Shown piece after piece: positions 27,292 through 39,300 of a DNA stretch of 64,000 bases. Location: NCBI RefSeq assembly GCF_004210375.1, contig NC_134833.1:147180127-147244126 (forward strand), given 5' to 3'. Positions within the stretch are counted from its first letter, which is position 1; each line of letters opens with the position of its first letter. Source of the stretch: Tachypleus tridentatus. Taxonomy: Eukaryota; Arthropoda; Merostomata; Xiphosura; Limulidae. The position numbers were made by a program, and so were the translations under genes. The notes below the pieces were generated by a model that worked only from the letters and a program-made list of their open reading frames with translations, had not been told where the DNA came from and did no database searches.

Positions 27292-27911
27292 ACTTTAGCT
27301 GAGAGACTTAAAGAATAAATAAATAAACTGATATAAACAAACATACATGTTAACAACAAAATACTTTAAATGTTTTAACTAAAATTTATAACGTTGAAAA
27401 CTACAAAGTTAAAGACGTTATGAAATATTAACATTCTCAAATGAGTATGGTATTCTGAGTATAATAACCAAATATTTCAAAATATTTAAATAGCTTAAGA
27501 GCTACAACAATCATTGTAGCATAGAGGTCGCTCCTCAGCAACTTTTAAAATGAAAGAGAAATGTCAAATCTAAACATGAAGGCACGTACACTTGATTAAA
27601 CAGATAAACTAAAATACAGTCCATTTGATACATACACGGATTTGCATATTTACGCAACATGAAATATTGATCTGGCCTATACCTAATGAGCCCGATAAAA
27701 CACTAGATTCAATGTGATTTGCAGGTTGAACAACTTCGGGTTATTATTTCTTGAGATATATTGTCAGTCACCTTATATCCATTTTGAAATAACCAAAACA
27801 ATGCACTAATCTAGAAAAAGTTTGCTTTTAAATGAAAAGTCGGCTGTATCATAGTAACAGTATATATATCTTCTAATAAAAGATTTATTACGGGAACATA
27901 CGATTAAGGTA

Positions 27912-28034
27912 GCCATCCGCAAGTACAGCGGTATGTATCCGGATTTACAACGCTAAAATCAGTGGTTCGATTACCCTCGGTCGGCACAGCAGATAACCCA
28001 ATGTGGCTTTGCTATAATAAAACACACACACAAA
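27912..28034 (+). mobile_element. Family-V SINE with perfect 9-bp target-site duplication
   Basis: Head with A box caagtacagcgg and B box tggttcgattacc; tail cagataacccaatgtggctt then tgctataataaaacacacac. The direct repeat attaaggta flanks it at 27903-27911 and 28035-28043. Confidence 0.87.
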
Positions 28035-28254
28035 ATTAAGGTAATTACGTCATTTGTGTACTTTATCCACCACAGTCAAAAGCCCGTAAATTTGGAGAAC
28101 ACTTGTGTACCTCACAAGGAAAATAAATGGTCTGGAAATGTTTTAAAGTTCAAAACATTTAGGGTCGAAACGCCCTTCCTCTGATAATCTTAAACTTTAA
28201 TGGGGAAAAAAAAAAAAAAAAAAATCTTTCAATTTTTAATTGTACCACAACGGT

Positions 28255-28372
28255 CTTTGTCTGATTTCTCAGCTATGTATAAAGCTACATAATGGGCTAT
28301 CTTTGATGTGTCCACTACGTGTATCGAAACCTGAATTTTAGCATTATAAGTCCACAGACTTACCGTGGGGGG
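28255..28372 (-). mobile_element. Diverged tRNA-SINE fragment, minus strand
   Basis: The reverse complement shows a tRNA-like head (gtaagtctgtggacttataa, B-box-like gtttcgatacacg) and the tail agcccattatgtagctttat. It follows a homopolymer A run (about 28204-28224). The head is degenerate. Confidence 0.55.
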
Positions 28373-28433
28373 AAAGGGAAGCTAAACAGTTTAAGTAATG
28401 AAATTTTCAATTGGACCATAATTAAAATCAAGT

Positions 28434-29934
28434 TTGATAGATGAGGGAATGCTAAGTTTGGAAGACGAGAGAATGATAAGTTTGGAAGACGAGGGAATGT
28501 TAAGTTTGGAAGACGAGAGAATGATAAGTTTGGAAGACGAGGGAATGCTAAGTTTGGAAGACGAGGGAATGCTAAGTTTGGAAGACGAGAGAATGATAAG
28601 TTTAAAAGACGAGGGAATGTTAAGTTTGGAAGACGAGGAAATGCTAAGTTTGGAAGACGAGAGAATGCTAAGTTGGAAGACGAGAGAATGCTAAGTTTGG
28701 AAGACGAGGGAATGCTAAGTTTGGAAGACGAGAGAATGCTAAGCTTCGAAGACGAGGGAATGCTAAGTTTGGAAGATGAGAGAATGCTAAGTTTGAAAGA
28801 CGAGAGAGTGCTAAGTTTGGAAGACGAGAGAATGCTTAATTTGGAAGACGAGGGAATGCTAAGTTTGGAAGACGAGAGAATGCTTGGTTTGAAAGACGAG
28901 GGAATGCTAAGTTTGGAAGACAAGGGAATGCTAAGTTTGGAAGACGAGAGAATGCTAAGCTTGGAAGACAAGGGAGTGCTAAGTATGGAAGACGAGGGAA
29001 TCCTAAGTGTGGAAGCCGAGAGAATGCTAAGTTTGGAAAACGAGAGAATGCTAAGCTTCGAAGACGAGGGAATGCTAAGTTTGGAAGACGAGGGAATGCT
29101 TAATTTGGAAGACGAGGGAATGCTAAGTTTGGAATACGAGAGAATGCTAAGTTTGGAAGACGAGAGAATACTAAGTTTGGAAGACGAGAGAATGCTTAGT
29201 TTGGAAGACGAGGGAATGCTAAGTTTGGAAGACGAGAGAATGAATGGAAGACGAGGGAATTAAGTTTGAAAGACGAGGGAATGCTAAGTTTGGAAGACAA
29301 GGAAATACTAAGTTTGGAAGACGAGAGAATGCTAAGCTTTGGAAGACAAGGGAGTGCTAAGTATGGAAGACGAGGGAATTGTAAGTTTGGAAGCCGAGAA
29401 AATGCTAAGTTTGGAAGACGAGAGAATGCTAAGTTTGGAAGACGAGAGAATGCTAAGCTTGGAAGACGAGGGAATGCTAAGTTTGGAAGACGAGGGAATG
29501 CTAAGTTTGAAAGACGAGGGAGTGCTAAGTTTGGAAGACGAGAGAATGCTTAATTTGGAAGACGAGAGAATGCTTAGTTTGGAAGACGAGGGAATGCTAA
29601 GTTTGGAAGACGAGAGAATGCTAAGTTTGGAAGACGAGAGAATGCTAAGCTTGGAAGACAAGGGAGTGCTAAGTATGGAAGACGAGGGAATGCTAAGTTT
29701 GGAAGACGAGAAAATGCTAAGTTTGGAAGACGAGAGAATGCTAAGTTTGGAAGACGAGCAAATGCTAAGTTTGGAAGACGAGAGAATGCTAAGCTTGGAA
29801 GACGAGGGAGTGCTAAGTTTGGAAGACGAGAGAATGCTTAATTTGGAAGACGAGGGAATGCTAAGTTTGGAAGACGAGGGAATGCTAAGTTTGGAAGACG
29901 AGGGAATGTTAAGTTTGGAAGACGAGAGAATCAC
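28434..29934. repeat. 24-bp minisatellite, about 62 units
   Basis: The unit is g(g/a)gaatgctaagtttggaag then acga. Units alternate irregularly between gggaatg and gagaatg starts, with rarer aagcttcg, ttaatttgg and agtatgg variants. The period is 8 codons, so long frames reading MLSLEDEG/R-like octamers appear on the plus strand and a complementary set on the minus strand. Single-base losses near 28674 and 29252-29340 break the plus frame, and no splice or promoter context supports a gene. The right end passes directly into the truncated PLE at about 29940. Confidence 0.93.
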
Positions 29935-29939
29935 AAGGA

Positions 29940-30760
29940 ATCATTTTAGCTTTACACCCACCACTATACTGGTACAGGTATGTTGATGATACAATTGTGG
30001 GATTCACATCTACAAAACACACACTTAGTTTTTTCAATCATGTTAATTCAATACACCTGAACATTAAGTTCACCTGTGAACAGAAAAAACAACTAACCAA
30101 ATGGCATTTCTTAACCTCAAGATCACTAGAACTGATACACAATTCAAAACAGAAATACACAGAAAAATCACCCATACTGGATTATACATTCCCTGGGACT
30201 CAGCACATGAAACAAAACAAAAACTGAACATACTAAGAAACCAAATAAACACAAAACTATAGATTACATTAACGATGAAATCAACAAAATAAAACAACAC
30301 TTCATCAACAACCACAAATTTACTCTAAAAACCATGGAAAAAATTATACGCACACATCGAGACCAACAACAACAAACAAACAACAATAAATCCCAAAATA
30401 GAACAAACTACAAAACCTTATAATGCTGAATACCATATGTTCCTGACATTAGTGACAAAATAACCAAGATTTGGAGAAAAGTTATAACGAAACACAAAGT
30501 TCCAGTAAACACAAAATTTATTTAAAACCAAGTACAAAACTAAAGTCCATACTATGTAAAAACTACACTGACAAACACAACACCAACATAATTTATAAAA
30601 TACAATGCAACAACTGCCACGACTTCTATATTGAAGAAACAAGCAGAAAAATGGAAATTAGATTCAAAGAACAAAAAACAACTTCAAAGGTTTTTGAACA
30701 TTGCAAATCAAATAAACATAACCATAGAGAACACCCAGACATTTAGAATGAAAACAAATA
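29940..30760 (+). pseudogene. Truncated Penelope-like element: RT C-terminal part and GIY-YIG domain
   Basis: The frame from about 29950 contains YWYRYVDDTIVGF, the catalytic YVDD box of a PLE-type reverse transcriptase, followed by FFNHVN and IKFTCEQ. A frameshift near 30150 moves the conserved HRKITHTGLY block into another frame, which continues to a stop near 30262. From about 30470 another frame encodes a GIY-YIG-like region: IIYKIQCNNC, then FYIEETSRKMEIRF and EHCKSNKHN. The usual YIG is YIE here, so the nuclease motif is also damaged. The 5' part of the element is missing; it is cut at the 24-bp array. Family-level assignment to PLEs is firm; the subfamily is not resolved. Confidence 0.85.
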
Positions 30761-31200
30761 TAAACAAACGTAAATTTAAAGAAGCACTACTTGTATAGCA
30801 ACTTAGACCAATATAAAGGAACATCTTTATATCTATACTAATTAATAACGCCTCCCCCTGCTAGTACAGCGGTATGTCTTCGGATTTACAACGCTCAAAT
30901 CAGGGGTTCGATTCCCCTCGGTGGGCTTAGCAGATAGCCCGATGTGGCTTTGCTGTAAGAAAACACATCTGAACACACACTGATTAATAACCTTACATCC
31001 ACCTGCAACGCCCCCTACAATTCCGTAGCTGTTTATGCTCTCATCCCTGAGACATGTGTCCGTCAACGGTCACATTCAAACTCTCTCTTTCTTAACTTGA
31101 AGACGACCTAGAAAGGTCGAAACGTTGTTCTCTCCTTATCAATAAAAATGTTACTACCCATACCAGCCGTTCTGAGATACATTTTTATTTCAAGAGGGTT
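30761..31200 (+). mobile_element. 3' region of the PLE, interrupted by a SINE, with hammerhead-like motif
   Basis: It continues from the GIY-YIG frame and ends near acccataccagccgttctga, a block also present at 42610-42631. At about 31098-31125 there is gaagacgacctagaaaggtc followed by gaaacgttgttc. This gives a GACC/GGTC hairpin, then GAAA and a palindromic ACGU, resembling part of a hammerhead ribozyme. The core cytosine before UGA is U here and only 3 bp of stem I can form, so this copy is probably inactive. Confidence 0.6.
30850..30978 (+). mobile_element. Family-V SINE inserted in the PLE 3' region
   Basis: A near-consensus family-V copy: A box tagtacagcgg, B box gggttcgattccc, tail cagatagcccgatgtggctt. 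Target-site duplication of 13 bp with one mismatch: actaattaataac at 30837-30849 and actgattaataac at 30979-30991. It dates after the PLE insertion. Confidence 0.9.
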
Positions 31201-31374
31201 TCTCATCATCAAGTGTCCTTCCAAATGTCTTGTAAATATTTTGATTAATTTCAATTTATTTTGTGAATAAAATAGTTAACTTCGATCAGTTTAGTTAGAC
31301 TTTAGGATTTTATATTGAAAAAAAAACATTAACTTATTCAGGAGAAACTAGACTTCGTTTGTTCGAGCTGATTG

Positions 31375-31530
31375 GTTTGTTTTGAATTTCGCGCCATACT
31401 ATACAAGGTCTATCTGCGGTAGCCATCCTAATTTAGCAATGAAAGACCACTCAAAACCAACGTTTGGTCTACTCTTTTACCAATGACAAATAGGATTAAC
31501 CGTTATATCGTTCAAAGTTCTAGATGTTAC
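31375..31530 (-). mobile_element. Degenerate family-T SINE fragment, minus strand
   Basis: Only tail and core blocks remain in reverse orientation (gttttgaatttcgcgc, gtctatctgcggtagccatc, ctactcttttaccaatga). The tRNA head is absent. Sequence 31531-32097 holds nothing else I can name. Confidence 0.55.
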
Positions 31531-32106
31531 GTCATTATTCCTCAAGGAATGAGAGCTCCCTCTAGCAACAAACATCTTATTGGAGCTGATAGCGTCTTTG
31601 TGATACTTTAATTAAAACTTTAGATAGTAAATAAATCAATCTGTTCGTCATGATGACATAAATGTAAGAGGGTATAAAGCCGTAACTGAGAAACAAATAC
31701 CTTATTTCAGTGTTGTTGTTGTCTTTTAAAAATAAGTATATTATTACATTAAACTACAATTGGAACAACACAGTTAGTCTTATTAAATGAAACTAGGCCT
31801 AACAAGAGTCAAAATATTATTACTGTTAGGCCACGTTAGTGTAAAGAAAAGTGGAAAGAACAAAAACGATGAATAATATTAAGTTACATTATGTGAAACA
31901 ACTAATTTATTCACATTCTACAAATATGAACTAAATTTTTAATATCAAAGCTGGACTTACGTTTGTTAGCCGTTCCTTTTATTATTATTTTCGGTGCTAT
32001 CGCCTCTTACTTAATAGGATGGTAAAGTAGGGAGACACTAGCGTTAAGAGTAATGAAAGAAAAAAAAGAAGGAAATAAGACGTAACAATAAATACTTACT
32101 TAGTGA

Positions 32107-32238
32107 ACCCCCCGCTAGTACAGCGGTAAGTCTACGGATTTACAACACTAAAATCAAAGGGTCGATTCCCCCTCGGTGGGCTCAGCAGATAATCAAATGT
32201 GGCTTTGCTATAAGAAAAACACATTCACACACATATGC
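32107..32238 (+). mobile_element. Family-V SINE with target-site duplication
   Basis: Head gctagtacagcggtaagtct, anticodon region gatttacaacac, B-box region gggtcgattccc (one base shorter than consensus), tail cagataatcaaatgtggctt. Flanked by acttagtga (32098-32106) and acttagtaa (32239-32247). Confidence 0.83.
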
Positions 32239-32639
32239 ACTTAGTAAAAAAAAAATAATATAATATAAAGCAGCCCTAGACAATGAACTATTGTATTCTA
32301 GAAATAGGATTTACACATAAGTAAGGAGACTAGCAGGATTTCTTCAATAGGTAGGAACAGTCTGCCGTGCTCAGACAAAAAGACACAGTGACTGTATATA
32401 ATTCAGTTATAACAACAAATTATTAAAACAGAAGCTAGGCAAATGTGGCAACAGTGGGAGGAATACTGACCACAGAGGGAGAAGCCGCCAACTCTAACCT
32501 TGGTATCCCAGGACAATAAGGTTCCTACCTGACCAGAGCCATCAGCAACAACATAGGCATTAAACTAAGAGTTTACACAAGTTGACTTAGCAATGACTTA
32601 CTTTGAAGAGAGCCAAGAAGAAGATAAGTTAAAGAGAGA

Positions 32640-32770
32640 TAATGAATAATCGAGGTTGTTTGGATAATGTTTTTTGAAACTTCTGTGGCCATAAAATAAG
32701 AAAAACAGCAATTGAAAAACTAGTAAATGAAAACAATATCATAATGGTGCAAGAAGCAAAGCAATGAGAA
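32640..32770 (+). pseudogene. Possible endonuclease fragment of a non-LTR retrotransposon
   Basis: One frame reads NFCGHKIRKTAIEKLV then NENNIIMVQEAK. This resembles the N-terminal block of APE-type endonucleases, where QE-T/A-K is the conserved catalytic segment. It is short, stops soon after, and no reverse transcriptase follows, so the call is tentative. Sequence 32771-33916 is otherwise unassigned. Confidence 0.4.
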
Positions 32771-33916
32771 AAAACTATGGCAGAGTATTGTTTATTCATC
32801 AGTAATCAAGGGGTGTGCTGAAAGATAACGACTGGTATTTATAGATGCTAGCAATGTTGCTGCTAGGTGACCAATGACTATATCCATGTTAATTTGTGTA
32901 TATATCGGCCTTATGACGGAAGAAAAGAAATGAACGAGCCTGATGAACCTTCCCATAAAGATGAACACAAGGGTCATCATAAGAGATGAATTTAATTCGA
33001 AAAATATTGTATAGCTGGACACAAGCCCTAATGTGATTGGAGGAGCATTTCACGAAGCGTTATAAAGTATATGTATTCTATCCAATGATAGAATAGGATA
33101 GTTGAAGACTGACTGAGCGATAGCTCTCGTTCCTTTTACACCTGCTGCATTTCTGTTGTTGTATTTTAATGGGCAGTGACTACAAGTCCATAATCTCGCA
33201 TGTAGCCAAAAAAGAATCGTCTCAATACCGTTCTCACACTACAAGCTTACAACATGGAACATGGTCAAAAACTGTCGTGAATGTGGTACTGATAATGAAA
33301 GACAAAATAAGTTAAAAAAGGTGAGGGGGGCAGACAAACTATAGATGACTTGGTGAGGGAGGCAGACAAAGTATAAAATTGAAACTGATCATGCCATGGA
33401 GCAGCAACACCAAGACTGGTGGAGAGGGGATACATCCATTGAAAAACATCAAGAGTACAGGCAAGAGAAATGGACTTAACACAATTGCGATTGGCAGAAG
33501 AACGTTGAAGAAAGTTCAAAACTGGACCAAATACATGAAATTGAAAGAGAAATCAACACTGGCCATGGTTACAAATGGTTCAAACAGGAGAAACGTGACT
33601 GCCTGTGGACAGATGAACATACAGTGTTTGAATATTCAGCAGTAAAAACTACGTGATGTAGTTCAGAAGTGAATGTAAACCATACGAGGACTGACAAGTA
33701 GTGGTGAAGGCTGTGACACTCCAGCAACTTATCTAAACCTCATTACAAAACTGCAGGCAGGTTGTTTACAAAAACACAGGGAAAATATTCGAGAGAACTA
33801 AGAGCTCTATGGTAATGATTTATATCCCAGACCACAATAGCACTACCAAGTTGACATTCATTAAGCGAGCTGTTAACATCTACGAAAAATGCAATTAGTG
33901 AAATATCACGTAGACT

Positions 33917-34001
33917 GATAGAACAGGATATGATGGAACAGGATATGATAGAACAGGATATGATGGAACAGGATATGATAGAACAGGATATGATGGAACA
34001 G
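33917..34001. repeat. 15-bp minisatellite, about 6 units
   Basis: Unit gaacaggatatgata / gaacaggatatgatg in strict alternation, giving a 30-bp dimer. Confidence 0.9.
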
Positions 34002-34389
34002 ACATTATTCTAATCAGCTGGAAGACTTAAAGTGGAACTATGGAAGCGAAAGGAGCGAAAAAATGTGTGTGGAAGACAGTTGTTTTTTAAATCAAGTTAA
34101 GTTTACCAATATAATTTGAAGAACGGAAAAGTTTCGAGAAAACCTTGGGGAGGAAAGGAACTCTAGCTATATTCAGAGGATGATAGAAGAATGTATGGAA
34201 GTAAAAGTGCCGTTAAAATGTGTTTTGGCGATTCAATTTTAAAGAAAATTTACTTTTGTGACAAGTCTTGCACTTTTGTTCACATTATTGTGGATTTTCT
34301 TGATTAAATCTAAAGGTGATATTGGGAAAGAAAATGTTGCTACTTTATTGGAACTGTATCAGATCATCAGTCGTCACTCAAAGGAATAC

Positions 34390-34600
34390 GGGTGATGTGT
34401 GTACTTCCAATAATTTATAAAGTCAGAGTGATGCATATATTTCTAATAATGCACAAGAGTCATGGTGTTACATGTGCGTCCAACAATGTACCAAAGTTAC
34501 AGTGCTACACATACTTCCAACAATGTAGAACAGTCATGGTGTTACACATACAACCAACAATGAATAAGAACCAGACTGTTACATATATTTTTATCTGTGT
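34390..34600. repeat. Degenerate tandem repeat of about 38 bp, about 5 units
   Basis: Units resemble acacatacttccaacaatgt then agaacagtcatggtgtt and diverge at both ends. A 70-codon frame across it is incidental to the period. Confidence 0.65.
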
Positions 34601-34725
34601 ATAAGAACCAGTAGGTACAGTTTTAGGTACTGTACTTATACAGAACTAGAAGATAATCATGCCTTACCATGATGGGAAAAAAAGGTATTGTTTTTCACTG
34701 AGGAAAATATTAACTGCTTTAACAC

Positions 34726-35012
34726 AGTTTGTTTGTTTGTTTGTTTTATAATTTCGTGCAAAGCTACTCAACGGCTATCTGCGCTAGCCGTCCCTAATTT
34801 AGCAGTGTAAGGCTAGAGGGAAGGCAACTATTCATCACCGGCTATCGCCAACTCTTGGGCTACTCTTTTACCAACGAATAGTGGGATTGACTGTAACATT
34901 ATGACGCCCCCACGGTTTAAAGGGCGAGCATCTTTGGTGCGGCGTGGTTTCGAATTCGCGAACCTCAGATTACGAGTAGAACGTCTTAACCCACCTGGCC
35001 ATGCCGGGCATG
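34726..35012 (-). mobile_element. Family-T SINE, minus strand, with target-site duplication
   Basis: The reverse complement has the head (gcccggcatggccaggtggg, B box cgaattcgaaacc), the full core and the standard tail (gctagcgcagatagccgttg, agctttgcacgaaatt) ending in an A/C-rich run. Flanked by tttaacac at 34718-34725 and 35013-35020. Downstream, 35021-35765, is AT-rich spacer with nothing recognised. Confidence 0.85.
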
Positions 35013-35767
35013 TTTAACACTAATGGAACGGTTGATGTCTCAAATTATTAACAAACAAGATTATAATATTCATGCAAACCACAAATTAGGATTGCGAAAC
35101 CCTAAATTAAGAACGTTTTTAAAGTTATACGTATGAGCAAACACGAATAATAATCACAGTCTACAGAATACCGGACAGGATTTTTTAAACTGAATATTTT
35201 TTTACCATATTAACCCACGATCAATAAAACCACCTCGAGGTAATTGTAGCGCCATCTGTCAATGATATTATAAAACGTTCTAACACAATAGGTAAATGAA
35301 TATACAACATCGTGTAATATTAATTTAAATCTTCTATCACCGTACAACACCAAATTTATATGAATATGATACTCAACATTTCACGTGTTATTTCCAGTCC
35401 AATGTTTAGATGTGAGTGTATGTGTTTCTATCGTAAATAAACGTTTGGCTGAAGAGAAAACTTGAAAGTATGGAGAGTTATATTCATAGAATTATAAATG
35501 TGTTTTACTGTAACAGTAGATCTAAATTTTACGTAACACAAATATTTTCATTATTACATAAAACTTTAGGTACGTTAAGAAAAAAAACGTTTTATATTAC
35601 GGAAATATATATATAATAAGCAACGATATTATTCGTTTGCCAACGTTGCTTTCAAGGTTTGTTATTGGGTAGTTCAAAAACATTGCGATGACGTAACAAT
35701 TATTAGAGTAAGAAACTTGTACAGTCGCTAAATAAAATTAAAAGGGAAATAATTGGCTTTCATAAAA

Positions 35768-35828
35768 AAACCAGTGGACTCAGCGTAGAGCCCGATGTGG
35801 CTTTGCTGTATGAACACACACACACACT
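35768..35828 (+). mobile_element. 3' fragment of a family-V SINE
   Basis: Only the tail block remains: gtggactcagcgtagagccc, gatgtggctttgctgt, then a CA-rich end. Confidence 0.6.
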
Positions 35829-35984
35829 AGTGAAAATATGAAATTATCGTCTAACTTTTATCAAGTGCATAGAGTTAGGTTTGTTCTATGTCTGAGGTCA
35901 TCATCCATCAAGTTATATCAAGTTATAAACATATTAATAATGATGCAAGTCTTAACGTCAAACCAATATGTGGAGTCTTTAGAT

Positions 35985-36104
35985 ACCTTGAAGATCACAC
36001 TCACAATATCAAATACCTTGAAGATCACACTCACAATATCAAATATCTTGAAGATCACACTCACAATATCAAATATCTTGAAGATCACACGCACAACATC
36101 AAAT
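35985..36104. repeat. 30-bp tandem repeat, 4 units
   Basis: Unit accttgaagatcacactcac then aatatcaaat; the last two copies begin atcttg, and the fourth has cgcacaacatc. Frames crossing it are in-phase artefacts. Confidence 0.92.
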
Positions 36105-36399
36105 TCTGGAAACCCGACATTTGGTACTGAAAAGATGTCTACCATAGAGAAATCAACTCCATCAACAGTGAAACTGATCAGAACAAACACTAGTGCAATA
36201 ACATCCTCAGAATAAGATACATCAAGGGAGAACAGAAGGAAAGATACTGTAAAAACCAACCCCAAACCTCCACTGTGAAACTTGACACAGATGGAGTATA
36301 ATTGAAGGAGGAAGAAAGACTTGTGTGAGGACTTATTTTCGTTGGTTTTCTATTCTAAATTCAAAATCTGGTCGCTGGCAACTAACATACACATGGGGG

Positions 36400-39300
36400 C
36401 AGGACGAGGGGTCCCAATTTGAGGGTGAACTTCAATTTGATGTATTACTCTTTTAATTTTTGCATGCTTTTAATGTGGAGAATATAATGTCATCCAGGGA
36501 AATTATAGCTTCCGATACTGTACATAACATCTTCTCATATAAATAGTTGGTATATATCATTGAATAAGTGGATGGACAGGTGCAAGGGAAGGAAAATGCC
36601 ATAAAACCATTAAAGAGAATGCTTTTACAGTGCATGCCCAAGTAGTTTGGGATTGAAAGGTATTAAGAGCATTCAAATTCCATTAAAAGAAAAGGAAAGA
36701 GGATAAAACATGGTGGAGAGTCTGGAGACATGACAACACCTGAGGTAGGGCAATGGCTTACCACAAAACCCTATTTCTAAAAGCAGACCATACCAACTTA
36801 TTCAATACAAGGAATGACAAGGTTGGGCAGCTATCCCGTCTTTTTTCTTTACTTGTGTAGGTTACAGGTGCTATAGTCCAGGATGGGAAATATTTATAAA
36901 GAAATTCCACCATTAGGTTAACATTCAACTGATCTTGTGCAATGCCTTTTCCCAACAGTATGCATCTTATGCATTTTCTAGCAATAGAATATAATATGCA
37001 AGTCAATATGGCTAAACAGTGCTGATTTTTAAGGTTAAATTATACCTAGTCAGGAACAATTTGTCATAATGTGGGATCCAAACAATGAGTAATTACCACA
37101 AAAAGGAAAATAAGACGTCTAAAAAATTGAAGAAGAATAAAAATAACTAACCTAATCAAAGCCACAAGGGAATTTGACGAATGGCTGCATGTGAGAAACA
37201 ATAGCCCAAAAAATAAGAAATGACAATACTATGCAAATATTGAGAAATTGATGTATTAGGAATAGTTCACATGCCTGATTAAAGAAGTTCATCCAGTGGA
37301 TAATAAAGACAAGATGTCAAAGAAAAGGTAAAGTGTGAAATTTAATGAGAAGATATTCAAAACAAAATATGGGAGAACAAGGAAATAAAAACCAAATTAA
37401 TGAAGGTGTGAGGAGAATATCACAAAAAGAGGATAGTTACTGAATGAAAAATAGACGTGAACGAGCACCACAGATGGAAGCCATGTGGACAATATAACAC
37501 TGAAGAGCACATATGCGACATAGAAGTCTTTTCAGATCAGACATAGGACATAGGTGAGAAATGGAAGGAAGGTGAATTGGTGAAAAGAAGGAGTTACCCT
37601 CCCTAGTTATTGAGGTTTGGAAAAAAAGAATGATCCAAATGAAGGAAAAAGATATGTACGCTGACAAAAAGTACATGAGACATCGCTGCCAAATATATTA
37701 AATCACCAACATTCACAAGTTGAAGAAGAAGGGCACAAATGTTAATGGATAGGTTAAACAAGGAACAGATGGAAAGTCGTTTGAATGGAGACAGAGTGAG
37801 GAAAGGGGACAACATTAACATTTTAGTCCAGAAGAGCAACCTACAATGATGAATCTGGAAGAAACTTATCAATATAGAGGAAGTAGGGGAGATAATATCC
37901 CACAATATTGGGAAGAAATGAAAAGCATATGATGAATCCTCTGGAAAACTGGAAACAGAAGATCCTTGATAAAAAAGTCAAGTATAAAACCTAAACAGTG
38001 GAACAATTAGCTGAAAGCCCCTGCTCCATAGACCAACAACAGAAAACATTCCAGTTATCTTAAGAAACTTCCATGGAGGAAACACAAATGAAACTACGCA
38101 TCAAGACAAGTCCTATTCGCTCATAAAGAACCAGATAAAAGCCAAGCATGAAGACAGAGGACAGAAAGAGTAGGATGAGGCACAAATAACTAAAGTTGTC
38201 AAAGAGTGGAGGGATGGAGGGATACAATGGAAGGAGTAGCTAAATAAGTTGAGGGAGCCTCAACTGAGCCTACTGGTAAGGAACAATTAGAAGGATTAGA
38301 CATGGAATGGTATAGAGGAACACAATCACCAATGAAGGAGTCGACTGAGAAGATAAATATACAAGTATTTGTTAATCTATTCCTAACTAAAAGCATTAAT
38401 AGCCAGAGCAAGAGGATTACAGACCAGAGAACAAACCCAAAGTAGTTCGTGGTTAAGAGATGTAGTAAAACCATCAGTGTTAAAAGTTCCTCATTGAAGG
38501 CAAAGCCACTGAAAAACAAAAGGATCAAAAAACACTTTCATTGGTTATATTTTGTCTGGAAGGAACAGTTGATCTGCAATAAGACTGAAACATCCCAGAA
38601 CACAACACACAATAATATGGATATCTTGTATGCGGGCTCAGAATGGTAGATCCAGCTTATGAAAACATATGGATCGAGAATGAATTCCACCTTGGTGATT
38701 TAAATAAGCAATTAATGTGGAATTGTGGGAATGAATCATGACCAGATAATCTGTTGCAAGATGAAAAAAATAATCCAAAGCCCAATGTACAGTTAGAAGC
38801 TCCAGGATGTGATATGATAAGCATTCTCATCTGCAAACCAACACCCCCAAAACCTCTTGCTGCTCGACCATTTTCATCCATCCCTGAGTGTAAGATGTAA
38901 ATCCAGATGAGGATAAGAAAGTGTAATACTTGCCATTGTGTGGATTTTGTCCATTTACCAAAATAATTCATTGACTATCGTAGAAGGAACGGATTCCATA
39001 CAAGAGTCAACTAAATACAAAGAGCTCACATATGATCCAGATCGGTTAGAGCAATAAAGGAAGATAAATTCCCCAAAATTGATAACACCTCGTGAGTTGT
39101 AATAGAGGGAGTAGTAAGAATATGGTGAACTGATAGCTCCATCCAATGAAGTCTAAGAGGAGAAAGATGGGCCCAACTGAGATTGGTGTTGAAAAAATAT
39201 CTAAATAGATTAGATATTGGGTATGTTGAAGGAAAGACTTCTTTAGTGACTTCTTCAGCCCACTCGAGTTGCCTCCTAGAGAAGCTGAAGAGTATGATGG

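Noticed and set aside
28434..29986. Repetitive MLSLEDER-type protein gene
   Set aside because: The 24-bp period explains the open frame. It is broken by indels near 28674 and 29252-29340, the minus strand is equally open, and no splice or start context is present.
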